The position numbers were made by a program, and so were the translations under genes. From the NCBI RefSeq assembly GCF_020510425.1, contig NZ_JAHBAH010000001.1:496001-560000 (forward strand): a stretch of 64,000 bases of DNA, in the 5' to 3' direction. Within the stretch, counting starts at the first letter, position 1, and every line of letters begins with the position of its first letter. Shown here piece by piece: positions 33,420-40,431 of the stretch. The notes below the pieces were generated by a model. That model had not been told where the DNA came from. It saw only the letters and a program-made list of their open reading frames with translations, and searched no databases. The DNA is from Quatrionicoccus australiensis (GTDB lineage: Bacteria; Pseudomonadota; Gammaproteobacteria; Burkholderiales; Rhodocyclaceae).

Positions 33420-34198
33420 AAGCCGTTTCGCCAGTCGCGGATGGCCGCGAAAATTGCCGTTTTTGAACGGTCGACCGCGCCGGAAGCAGAAAACCCCCTG
33501 GCCGCCGCATGCCGCAGGCCGGCAGCAACAACCGTCGGCTCGCTGCAGCGCAGGAAGGGATTGCTCACCTTTTCCTCGGCCAGCGTCGATGGCACACTGG
33601 ATAGCCCGGCGGCGCGCAAGGCGGCGACTTTCGCAACCCGCGCCTGTACTGCCGGATTTTCCGGCTCGACGGCCAGGGCAAAGCGCAGGTTGGCTTCGGT
33701 ATATTCGTGCGCGCAGTAAATCAGCGTCGCGTCGGGCAAGGCCGCGATGCGCTCGAGCGAGTCCGCCATCTGGGCCGGCGTGCCTTCGAAGAGGCGACCG
33801 CAACCGGCTCCGAACAGGGTGTCGCCGCAGAACAATGCGCCCGGCGCGTAATACGCCAGATGCCCCAGGGTGTGCCCGGGGACGGCCAGCACATCGATCA
33901 TTTGCCCGAGAATTTCGATGCTTTCACCGCCGCTCAAAGGGCGATTACAGCCTGTGATAGACTCGCTGGCGGGTGCAAAAACCGTGGGCTGCCAGCGCTC
34001 GACGAGAGCAGCGACACCGCCCTGGTGATCGGCATGATGATGGGTGATCAGGATCGCCTCCAGCGTCAGCCCGTCGGCTTCGAGCCGGGCCATGACCGGG
34101 GCGGCATCGCCCGGGTCGACAACGGCGGCACGCTGCCCGCAAGTCAGCAGCCAGATGTAGTTATCCTTGAATGCGGGAATGAGAGAGACAGAGAACAT
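33416..34198 (-). CDS. gloB: Hydroxyacylglutathione hydrolase (glyoxalase II)
   Basis: This 260-residue cytoplasmic metallo-beta-lactamase-fold enzyme hydrolyses S-lactoylglutathione to D-lactate and glutathione, the second step of methylglyoxal detoxification. The metal ligands are all present: ITHHHADHQGG, the His in AVPGHTLGH, Asp in LFCGDTLFGAGCGR and His in YCAHEYT. The C-terminal glutathione-binding half has NPFLR. The start codon overlaps that of the divergent methyltransferase. Confidence 0.95.
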   Translation of the reverse strand: MFSVSLIPAFKDNYIWLLTCGQRAAVVDPGDAAPVMARLEADGLTLEAILITHHHADHQGGVAALVERWQPTVFAPASESITGCNRPLSGGESIEILGQMIDVLAVPGHTLGHLAYYAPGALFCGDTLFGAGCGRLFEGTPAQMADSLERIAALPDATLIYCAHEYTEANLRFALAVEPENPAVQARVAKVAALRAAGLSSVPSTLAEEKVSNPFLRCSEPTVVAAGLRHAAARGFSASGAVDRSKTAIFAAIRDWRNGF

Positions 34199-34949
34199 GC
34201 CGGAACTATCGAGCCAGCCGGAACGGATGTCAAATTCCGATCTGCAGCGCTGGCTCGATTCCGCCCAGGGCCGCTACGTGCTGGACTGGGAACAGGCCAG
34301 GTTCGACACCGCGGTCGCCGACGTTTTCGGCTTCAATGCGCTGCAGATCGGCCTGCCGCAATTCGACTTCCTGCACAGCAACCGCATCGCCCTGCGCCAG
34401 ACCGCCGGCCCCTGCAGCGGCGTCGATGTGCGCTGCGACTTCACCGCCCTGCCCTTTACCGCACAAAGCATCGACCTGATCGTCCTGCCGCACGTTCTTG
34501 AATTCAGCAGCGACCCGCACCAGATCCTGCGCGAGATCGAACGCGTGCTGATTCCGGAAGGCCAGGTCATCATCACCGGCTTCAATCCGCTCTCGCTCTG
34601 GGGCGTCAAGCGCTACCTGAAGCGGCACGGCGATTTCCCGTGGAATGGCAGCTACCTCGCTGCCGCCCGCCTCAAGGACTGGCTGAAACTGCTCGGTTTC
34701 GAGGTCGACCGCGGCAGCTTCGGCTGCTACGTGCCGCCGCTCGAACAACAACAATGGCTGCGCCGGCTCTATTTCATGGAAAAGGCCGGCCGGCGCTGGT
34801 GGAACTTTTCCGGCGGGGTTTACCTGCTGCGCGCCATCAAGCGCGTGCACGGCATGCGCCTGATCACCCCGAACTGGCGGAAGAAGATGGTGCGCGCCAA
34901 GGCCCTGCGCCCGATCGCGCAAAAAGGATGCAACAAGGAAACACAATGA
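34197..34949 (+). CDS. SAM-dependent methyltransferase, type 11-like
   Basis: This ~250-residue cytoplasmic protein has a class I methyltransferase core: the acidic-loop region [48 protein letters not shown] and the [10 protein letters not shown] helix. Motif I is poor, reading [11 protein letters not shown] instead of a GxGxG loop, so SAM binding may differ or be weak. I use ATG 34197; ATG 34167 or 34227 are possible. This gene between gloB and rnhA is a conserved betaproteobacterial arrangement. It overlaps rnhA by 4 bp (ATGA). The substrate is unknown. Confidence 0.85.
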   Translation: MPELSSQPERMSNSDLQRWLDSAQGRYVLDWEQARFDTAVADVFGFNALQIGLPQFDFLHSNRIALRQTAGPCSGVDVRCDFTALPFTAQSIDLIVLPHVLEFSSDPHQILREIERVLIPEGQVIITGFNPLSLWGVKRYLKRHGDFPWNGSYLAAARLKDWLKLLGFEVDRGSFGCYVPPLEQQQWLRRLYFMEKAGRRWWNFSGGVYLLRAIKRVHGMRLITPNWRKKMVRAKALRPIAQKGCNKETQ

Positions 34950-35392
34950 GTAGCGAAGCAAGCATAGAGATTTATACCGACGGCGCCTGCAAGGGCAATC
35001 CCGGCCCCGGCGGCTGGGGCGCCATCCTGCGCCAGGGTCCGCACGAGAAGGAGCTGTGGGGCAGCGAGAAGGAAACCACCAACAACCGCATGGAACTGAC
35101 CGCCGCGATCCGCGCCCTGGAAGCCCTGAAGCGCCCGGTCGGCGGCAAGATCTACACCGACTCGCAATACGTGCTGAAAGGCATCAACGAGTGGATCCAC
35201 GGCTGGAAACGCAACGGCTGGAAGACTTCCGACAAGAAGCCGGTGAAGAACGCCGATCTCTGGCAGCAGCTCGACGCCCAGGTCAAACAGCACAAGCTGG
35301 AGTGGGTCTGGGTCAAGGGCCATGCCGGCCACCCGGAAAACGAAAGGGCCGACGCCCTGGCCAATCGCGGCATTGAAGAATTGAAGGGCTGA
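34946..35392 (+). CDS. rnhA: Ribonuclease HI
   Basis: This 148-residue enzyme cleaves RNA in RNA-DNA hybrids. The four catalytic carboxylates are visible: Asp in [17 protein letters not shown], Glu in [10 protein letters not shown], Asp in [12 protein letters not shown] and Asp in [10 protein letters not shown], with the catalytic His in GHAGHPENE. The basic handle [15 protein letters not shown] is present. Start ATG 34946 has AAGGAA upstream and overlaps the methyltransferase stop; an in-frame extension upstream is out of family. dnaQ follows 2 bp downstream. Confidence 0.97.
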   Translation: MSSEASIEIYTDGACKGNPGPGGWGAILRQGPHEKELWGSEKETTNNRMELTAAIRALEALKRPVGGKIYTDSQYVLKGINEWIHGWKRNGWKTSDKKPVKNADLWQQLDAQVKQHKLEWVWVKGHAGHPENERADALANRGIEELKG

Positions 35393-35394
35393 AC

Positions 35395-36108
35395 ATGCGA
35401 CAGATCGTTCTCGACACCGAAACCACCGGCCTCGACCCACGCTCGGGCCACCGCATCATCGAAGTTGCCTGCATTGAAATGGTGAATCGCCGCCTGACCG
35501 GCCGCCACCTGCACAAATACACCAACCCGGAACGCGCCATCGACGAAGGCGCCCAGGCGGTGCACGGCATTTCGCTGGAGTTTTTGGCCGACAAACCGAA
35601 ATTCGCCGACATCGCCGACGAGTTCCTCGAATTCATCAACGGCGCCGAGCTGATCATCCACAACGCGCCGTTCGACATCGGCTTCCTCAACGCCGAACTG
35701 CGCCGCCTCGACCGCGTGCCGGTCGAAACCATCTGCAGCGGCGTCATCGACACCCTGCGCATGGCCAAGGACCTGCATCCGGGCAAGCGCAACAGCCTCG
35801 ACGCACTGTGCGAACGCTACGAGATCGACAACTCCGGCCGTACCCTGCACGGCGCGCTGCTCGACACGGAACTGCTCGCCGACGTCTTCCTGGCCATGAC
35901 GCGCGGCCAGAACAGCCTGATGATCGAGCCCGACACCGAAGTCCGGCCGCAACTCGGCGCCGACGGTCTGGTCCGGCAAAGGAAGCCGCTCATCGTACGC
36001 CGTGCCGCCGCCGAGGAAATCGCCGAACACGAGCGCGTACTGGCCGGCATCGACAAGGAATCCAAGGGCGCCTGCATCTGGTTGCCGAAACCCGAAACGG
36101 CCGCCTGA
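35395..36108 (+). CDS. dnaQ: DNA polymerase III epsilon subunit (3'-5' proofreading exonuclease)
   Basis: This 237-residue DEDDh exonuclease proofreads replication. Exo I reads IVLDTETTGLDP, Exo II HNAPFDIGFLN, and Exo III HGALLDTELLADVF with the His of the DEDDh type. The C-terminal tail beyond about residue 185 should bind the alpha subunit. It is directly behind rnhA (2 bp), the classical rnhA-dnaQ pairing, and 2 bp before an alpha/beta hydrolase gene. Confidence 0.96.
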   Translation: MRQIVLDTETTGLDPRSGHRIIEVACIEMVNRRLTGRHLHKYTNPERAIDEGAQAVHGISLEFLADKPKFADIADEFLEFINGAELIIHNAPFDIGFLNAELRRLDRVPVETICSGVIDTLRMAKDLHPGKRNSLDALCERYEIDNSGRTLHGALLDTELLADVFLAMTRGQNSLMIEPDTEVRPQLGADGLVRQRKPLIVRRAAAEEIAEHERVLAGIDKESKGACIWLPKPETAA

Positions 36109-36110
36109 GC

Positions 36111-37004
36111 ATGGTGCCGCTCGCCCTGCTGTTCTGGCTCGTCCTCGAAATCGGCACCTATCTGGCAATCGGCCGCCTCGGTCTGCATGCCGACTGGCCG
36201 TTCGCGATCGCCGGCGCCATCGGCGGCCTGCTCGGCGTGCGTGCTGCCATCAACACGACGACCTGGGTTTTCGCCATCATCCTGGGCTCACCGGCCAAGC
36301 CGATGAGCAGCAAGGCGATGCTCAGGATGATAGCCGTCGAATACCTCGCCTTCCTGCGCCTCTTCATCCTGACCCTGCCCTTCGAACGCCTGTGGATGCC
36401 GGCCGACCGCCTGCGTCCCTGTGCCCGGCCGATCGTGCTGGTGCACGGTTACGGCTGCAGCCGCGGTGCCTGGAGCAGCCTGCGCCGGCGCCTCGAAGCC
36501 GCCGGCCATGTCGTCGCCACGGTCAGCCTGACGCCGCCGGTCGCCAACCTGGGCAAGCTCGAACCGCAACTCAACCAGCGCATCGAGGAAGTCTGCGCCG
36601 CCACCGGTGCCAAGCGCGTCACGCTGGTCGCGCACAGCATGGGCGGCCTGGTCTGCCGCTGCTACCTGGCGCGCCATGGTGGCAGCCGGGTCGGCAAGCT
36701 GATCACGCTGTCCACGCCGCACCAGGGTACGGCGCTCGCCCGCTTCGGCATCGGCCACAACGCGCGCGAGATGGAACCCGGTTCGCTGTGGCTGACCGAC
36801 ATGGCCGGCGAAAAACCCGGCGTTCCCTGCGTCAGCCTGCGCAACCCCTACGACAATTTCGTCATGCCGCAGGACCTGCAGAAACTGCCCGGCGCCCGTG
36901 ACGTCGAACTGCCGCCGAGCGGCCACATCGCCCAGCTCTACGACCCGGCCATCGCCGCGATCGTCATCGCCGAATGCGCCAACACCGGAGAAAACAACGC
37001 ATGA
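36111..37004 (+). CDS. Membrane-anchored alpha/beta hydrolase (lipase-like)
   Basis: This 297-residue protein has two N-terminal membrane helices (LALLFWLVLEIGTYLAIGRLG and WPFAIAGAIGGLLGVRAAI). The alpha/beta hydrolase core starts near residue 105 (RPIVLVHGYGCSRGAW). The nucleophile elbow is VAHSMGGLVCR, with Ser in GxSxG form, and the likely catalytic His is in ELPPSGHIAQLYD. The LSTPHQGTALA segment is typical of triacylglycerol-lipase/PGAP1-like proteins. It overlaps the next gene by 4 bp. The substrate is unknown; an esterase or lipase at the inner membrane is most likely. Confidence 0.88.
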   Translation: MVPLALLFWLVLEIGTYLAIGRLGLHADWPFAIAGAIGGLLGVRAAINTTTWVFAIILGSPAKPMSSKAMLRMIAVEYLAFLRLFILTLPFERLWMPADRLRPCARPIVLVHGYGCSRGAWSSLRRRLEAAGHVVATVSLTPPVANLGKLEPQLNQRIEEVCAATGAKRVTLVAHSMGGLVCRCYLARHGGSRVGKLITLSTPHQGTALARFGIGHNAREMEPGSLWLTDMAGEKPGVPCVSLRNPYDNFVMPQDLQKLPGARDVELPPSGHIAQLYDPAIAAIVIAECANTGENNA

Positions 37005-38305
37005 AGATCACCGCCGCCCAGTACGCCCAGGCCCAGGACCTGCTCGACTTCATCGACGCCAGCCCGAGTCCGTGGCACGCCGTGCAGACCTGCGCAAGCC
37101 GCCTGCAGGCGGCCGGTTTTTGCCCTCTGGAAGAGGTCGACCGCTGGGCGCTTGAAAGCGGCGGCAAGTATTACGTCGTGCGCGGCGGCTCCTCGATCAT
37201 CGCCTTCGTCGTCGGCAGCCAGCCGCTCACCGAGAGCGGCCTGCGCCTGATCGGCGCCCATACCGACTCGCCCGGCCTGCGCCTCAAGCCGAAACCGGCG
37301 GAAGACGCCGCCGGCATGGTGCGCCTCGGCGTCGAAGTCTATGGCGGGCCGATCCTCGCCACCTTTGCCGACCGCGACCTGTCGCTGGCCGGCCGCGTCA
37401 ATGTGCGCAGCGGCGCCGGTCACGTCAGCCGCCTGGTGCGCTTCGACACGCCGTTGCTGCGCCTGCCCAATCTCGCCATCCACATGAACCGCGAGGTCAA
37501 CGAGAGCGGCCTCAAGTTCAACAAGCAGACCGAACTGCCGCTGCTGCTCGGCGTTTCCGAAGATGGCAGCAAGGCCGAGGCGCACTTCCGGGCACCGATC
37601 GCCGCCGCGCTCGGCGTTGCCCCGGACGATCTGCTGACCTGGGAACTGAATGCCTACGACACGCAAAAAGGCAGTTTGTGGGGCGTCGACCGTGAATTCA
37701 TCGCCAACAGCCAGCTCGACAACCTGGCCTCCTGCCATGCCGCGCTGAGCGCCCTGCTCGCCACGCCGGCCCCGGCCGCCACCTGCCTGTGCGCCTTTTT
37801 TGATCACGAGGAAGTCGGCAGCGAAAGTGCCGCCGGCGCCGGCGGCAGCTTCGTCCTGGATGTGCTCGCCCGCCTCGCCGGCCAGGCCGGGCTCGATGCC
37901 GAGGACCAGCGCCGCATGCTGGCGCGCAGCTTTTTCATCAGCGCCGACATGGCGCATGCCTGGCACCCGAATTTCCCCGCCGCTTACGAGCCCTGCCATC
38001 GCGTCACGGTCAACGCCGGCCCGGTGATCAAAAGCAATGCCAACCAGCGTTACAGCACGGACAGCAACAGCGCCGCGCGCTTCATGGCGATCTGCGCGAA
38101 AGCCGGCGTACCTTGCCAGCAGTACGCGCACCGCACCGATCTCGGCTGCGGCAGCACGATCGGACCGATCGTCGCCGCCCGGCTCGGCATTGCCAGCGTC
38201 GATGTCGGCGCGCCGATGTGGGCCATGCACAGCATCCGCGAAAGTGCCGGCGTACTCGACCATCACTACATGATCGCGGCCCTGTCCGGTGCGTTCGCCG
38301 AATAA
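37001..38305 (+). CDS. apeB: M18 family aspartyl aminopeptidase
   Basis: This 434-residue cytoplasmic zinc peptidase removes N-terminal acidic residues from peptides. Metal and catalytic blocks are present: GAHTDSPGLRLKPKP, FFDHEEVGSESAAGAGG, SADMAHAWHPNF and HRTDLGCGSTIGP. The NREVNESGLKFNKQTELPLLLG segment is typical of M18. Start ATG 37001 overlaps the hydrolase stop by 4 bp and ends the gloB-side rightward run that began with the methyltransferase. The gene symbol follows common annotation of the bacterial M18 family. Confidence 0.93.
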   Translation: MKITAAQYAQAQDLLDFIDASPSPWHAVQTCASRLQAAGFCPLEEVDRWALESGGKYYVVRGGSSIIAFVVGSQPLTESGLRLIGAHTDSPGLRLKPKPAEDAAGMVRLGVEVYGGPILATFADRDLSLAGRVNVRSGAGHVSRLVRFDTPLLRLPNLAIHMNREVNESGLKFNKQTELPLLLGVSEDGSKAEAHFRAPIAAALGVAPDDLLTWELNAYDTQKGSLWGVDREFIANSQLDNLASCHAALSALLATPAPAATCLCAFFDHEEVGSESAAGAGGSFVLDVLARLAGQAGLDAEDQRRMLARSFFISADMAHAWHPNFPAAYEPCHRVTVNAGPVIKSNANQRYSTDSNSAARFMAICAKAGVPCQQYAHRTDLGCGSTIGPIVAARLGIASVDVGAPMWAMHSIRESAGVLDHHYMIAALSGAFAE

Positions 38306-38365
38306 GCCAACACCAAACCGATATTTGATCGTAATATCCGTTTTCGTCATTGCCCAAGTTTTGAG

Positions 38366-38384
38366 CAAACGCATGCCGCGTTTG
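38366..38384. promoter_or_regulatory. 7-bp inverted repeat upstream of the phasin gene
   Basis: CAAACGC and GCGTTTG face each other across 5 bp, in the AT-rich 231-bp gap between the M18 peptidase and the phasin. No T-run follows, so an operator is more likely than a terminator. Confidence 0.35.
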
Positions 38385-38458
38385 GCAAAAATGAATTGAT
38401 CACCGTCGATGCAGCAAACTGGCAAAAGGCAATGCGATCTTCATCAGCAAAAACATTT

Positions 38459-38473
38459 TGTTGCAGTGCACCA
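38459..38473. promoter_or_regulatory. Candidate PhaR-type operator upstream of the phasin
   Basis: The dyad TGTTGCAGTGCACCA has arms TGnTGCA and TGCAnCA around a central base. TGC/GCA-rich dyads of this kind are what I recall for the PHA-granule repressor PhaR; that assignment is an inference. A -10-like TATACT lies at 38492-38497. A near copy, with 19 of 21 bases identical over the wider block 38456-38476, lies at 39205-39225. Confidence 0.5.
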
Positions 38474-38536
38474 TTTTGAAATTTAGTGCGTTATACTGAA
38501 CGCGAACACATCGACAACCAAACTCTGGAGACATAC

Positions 38537-39073
38537 ATGTCCATCAATACCGAACAATTCGCCGCCGCCAACAAAGCTACCGTTGATTCCCTGCTGTCGG
38601 TTGCCAACACCGCCCTGGCTTCTGCCGAACGCATCGCTGCCCTGAACCTGAACACCGCCCGCGCTTCCCTGGAAGACACCGTTTCCGGCGTCAAGGCCGT
38701 GATGGGTGCCAAGGATCCGAAGGAAGCCCTGGCTGCTCAAACCGCCCTGGCCCAACCGGCTGTTGAAAAGGCTGTTGCCTACACCCGCTCGGTTTACGAA
38801 ATCACCTCCCAGACCCAGCAAGAACTGGCCAAGATGGTTGAAGCCCAGTTCGGCGACTTCCAGAAGTCGGTTGCCGGCATGCTGGAAATGGCTGCCAAGT
38901 CTGCCCCGGCCGGTTCCGAAGGTGCTGTTGCCGCCATCCAGAACGCCATCGCTGCTGCCAACTCGGCTTTCGGCAACATGAATTCGGTTGCAAAGCAATT
39001 CGCTGAAGCTGCCCAGGCCAACATCGCCACGGCAACCAAGGCTGCAACTGCTGCTGCCAAGAAGACCAAGTAA
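38537..39073 (+). CDS. phaP: Phasin (PHA granule-associated protein)
   Basis: This 178-residue amphipathic, almost entirely helical protein is rich in Ala and Gln and lacks cysteine. It fits the Phasin_2 family that coats polyhydroxyalkanoate granules: MSINTEQFAAANKATVDSLL, then repeated helices ending with an Ala/Lys-rich tail (AATKAATAAAKKTK). Codons are strongly biased to preferred forms and the Shine-Dalgarno GGAGACA is 4 nt from the ATG, consistent with high expression. It is monocistronic, with its own upstream operator-like dyad and an intrinsic terminator. No PHA synthase is in the window. Confidence 0.93.
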   Translation: MSINTEQFAAANKATVDSLLSVANTALASAERIAALNLNTARASLEDTVSGVKAVMGAKDPKEALAAQTALAQPAVEKAVAYTRSVYEITSQTQQELAKMVEAQFGDFQKSVAGMLEMAAKSAPAGSEGAVAAIQNAIAAANSAFGNMNSVAKQFAEAAQANIATATKAATAAAKKTK

Positions 39074-39098
39074 TATCAGGTCAGGCAATACCCGAAAG

Positions 39099-39123
39099 CC
39101 CCGCACTGGTTGCGGGGTTTTTT
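39099..39123 (+). terminator. Intrinsic terminator of the phasin gene
   Basis: A 7-bp stem CCCCGCA / TGCGGGG with a 5-nt loop is followed by six T. It lies 26 bp after the phasin stop codon. Confidence 0.92.
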
Positions 39124-39204
39124 ATTGCCTGAAAATCGGAGGAAAAGGCTGCTGCGACAGGGCTATGCGTGAATATTTTCGCTTGTTACCAAATGACACA
39201 AATT

Positions 39205-39238
39205 TTTTGTTGCAGCGCAGCATTTAAATAGGCATACT
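39205..39238 (+). promoter_or_regulatory. Promoter of the candidate small RNA, with embedded phasin-like dyad
   Basis: TTGCAG at 39210-39215 and CATACT at 39233-39238 are separated by exactly 17 bp, a good sigma-70 arrangement. The -35 region lies inside a block (39205-39225) that matches the phasin upstream block at 19 of 21 positions, so a shared regulator would sit on the -35. Confidence 0.65.
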
Positions 39239-39244
39239 GATTCC

Positions 39245-39303
39245 TGTCTCCTCCATCTCCTCCAAGAAATGGATTTAAGCCCACCTCGTGTGGGCTTCTT
39301 TTT
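39245..39303 (+). ncRNA. Candidate ~59-nt small RNA with CU-rich anti-Shine-Dalgarno 5' end
   Basis: The predicted start is 7 nt after the CATACT box. The 5' part is CU-rich and unstructured, with three CUCC blocks in a row (39245-39263). It ends in an intrinsic terminator (39277-39303). No convincing ORF fits within it. The first ten bases TGTCTCCTCC are the exact complement of the Shine-Dalgarno region GGAGGAGACA of the fadD-like and chalcone-isomerase-like genes in this window. Seven of them complement the phasin site GGAGACA. A regulatory RNA acting on translation starts is inferred; expression is not shown. Confidence 0.5.
39277..39303 (+). terminator. Intrinsic terminator of the candidate small RNA
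   Basis: An 8-bp stem (AAGCCCAC / GTGGGCTT, 5-nt loop) is followed by C and five T. No protein gene precedes it: the phasin already has its own terminator 150 bp upstream. It therefore points to a separate short transcript. Confidence 0.82.
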
Positions 39304-39457
39304 GCCTGTCGATACGCTGGCGCAATCGCCCGCAAACCGACTGTGCAATGGCGGCTCGCCGGATTTGGCGCTGCGCCGTTGATCATGATTTCGCTTTCCG
39401 CTTTACTCACTGCCGAGAAACGGTTAAAAGCTGCGACTGTTCCGATTGGAGATTGCA
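39304..39457. other. Intergenic remainder with nothing recognised
   Basis: Between the small-RNA terminator and the 64-codon gene I see no gene, repeat or convincing promoter. The whole phasin-to-next-gene gap (39074-39457) therefore holds the phasin terminator, the small-RNA unit and this stretch. Confidence 0.5.
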
Positions 39458-39652
39458 ATGCCTGAAAATGACCTGAACGCAGAAGCTGATCGCATGCTCG
39501 AAGCTGCCCTGGGTGGCCGAAGCCTGCATCAAGTGCTGATCGAAAACTCGCAGGCCGAAACAGCCGATGTCGCCGGCCGCGCCGCCGCCATTGCCAAGAA
39601 CCGCGAACGTGCCCTGCGCCTGCTTGCCGAGATCGAGAAAACACTCGACTGA
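39458..39652 (+). CDS. Small acidic helical protein of unknown function
   Basis: This 64-residue protein begins MPENDLNAEADRMLEAALGG and is predicted to be mostly helical, with heptad-like Leu/Ala spacing. The start is supported by GGAG 6 nt upstream. It lies 83 bp before the HD-GYP gene on the same strand. No membrane segment or known motif is visible. Confidence 0.6.
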   Translation: MPENDLNAEADRMLEAALGGRSLHQVLIENSQAETADVAGRAAAIAKNRERALRLLAEIEKTLD

Positions 39653-39735
39653 AAGCGCCTGCAGCCCCGGGTACTGAACCTCTGGTCAGCACCAACGGTC
39701 AACACTTCACATTTGCACAAATCCGGAGCCTGCCC

Positions 39736-40347
39736 ATGTCGCACAGCCAATGCGATGCCGTTCCCCTGATCAAGATTGCCCAATCGCTGAGCACGGCGTT
39801 GGGCGAGCGTGACCTTCACACTCGGGCGCACTCCGAACGGGTCGTCCAGCTGTCGGCCGAACTGGGCATTCATCTCGATTTCTCGCAGCGCGAACTGGAA
39901 CTGCTGGCCCTCGGCGCGCAGTTTCACGATATCGGCAAGATCGGCATCCCGGACCAGGTGCTGCACAAGGCAACCCCGTTCGAAGAAGACGAATGGGCCT
40001 GCATGCAGCAACACACCGTGATCGGCGAGCGCATCATCCTGGCACTGGGCAGCGACAAGTCGACCGAAGTCGCCCGCATCATCCGCCACCATCACGAGAA
40101 TTTCGACGGTTCCGGCTACCCGGACAAACTCTGTGGGACCGACATTCCCTTGTTCGCCCGCATTCTTTCGCTGGCCGACAGCTACGACGCGATCGCCGTC
40201 ACCCGCCCCTATCACCAGGCCAGGCGCCATCAGGCGATCATGGACATCCTGGTCAGCGAAGGCGGCATCAAGCATGACCCGGATCTGCTGCACGCCTTTA
40301 CCGCCGTCATCGAAAAATCGGAAATGCGCGCCCGCGACGACGCCTGA
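39736..40347 (+). CDS. Stand-alone HD-GYP c-di-GMP phosphodiesterase
   Basis: This 203-residue soluble protein is made almost entirely of an HD-GYP domain, with no sensor or receiver part. The metal site is complete: HSERV, FHDIGKIGIPD, HHHENFDGSGYP, then LADSYDAIAVTRPYH. It should hydrolyse c-di-GMP to GMP (or pGpG). The start is ATG 39736 (MSHSQCDAVPL). It lies upstream of regB with an 84-bp gap that contains the candidate RegA operator, so it is probably a separate transcription unit. Confidence 0.92.
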   Translation: MSHSQCDAVPLIKIAQSLSTALGERDLHTRAHSERVVQLSAELGIHLDFSQRELELLALGAQFHDIGKIGIPDQVLHKATPFEEDEWACMQQHTVIGERIILALGSDKSTEVARIIRHHHENFDGSGYPDKLCGTDIPLFARILSLADSYDAIAVTRPYHQARRHQAIMDILVSEGGIKHDPDLLHAFTAVIEKSEMRARDDA

Positions 40348-40366
40348 AACCGGGCAAATGCCACCA

Positions 40367-40385
40367 CTGCGGCAAATTGTCGCAG
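40367..40385. promoter_or_regulatory. Candidate RegA operator upstream of regB
   Basis: CTGCGGCAAATTGTCGCAG is a near-perfect inverted repeat with GCGGC and GTCGC half-sites. It matches the GCGNC-N5-GNCGC pattern I recall for RegA/PrrA-family regulators. It lies 47 bp before the regB start, and an identical copy occurs at 43948-43966. Confidence 0.65.
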
Positions 40386-40431
40386 CCGACCAGGCAGTGA
40401 ATCCGGCCGCAAATCGCGGATAATCCGCGGC

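Noticed and set aside
39288..39476. A 62-codon open frame overlapping the small-RNA terminator
   Set aside because: It begins inside the terminator stem, has no ribosome-binding site and overlaps the better supported 64-codon gene.
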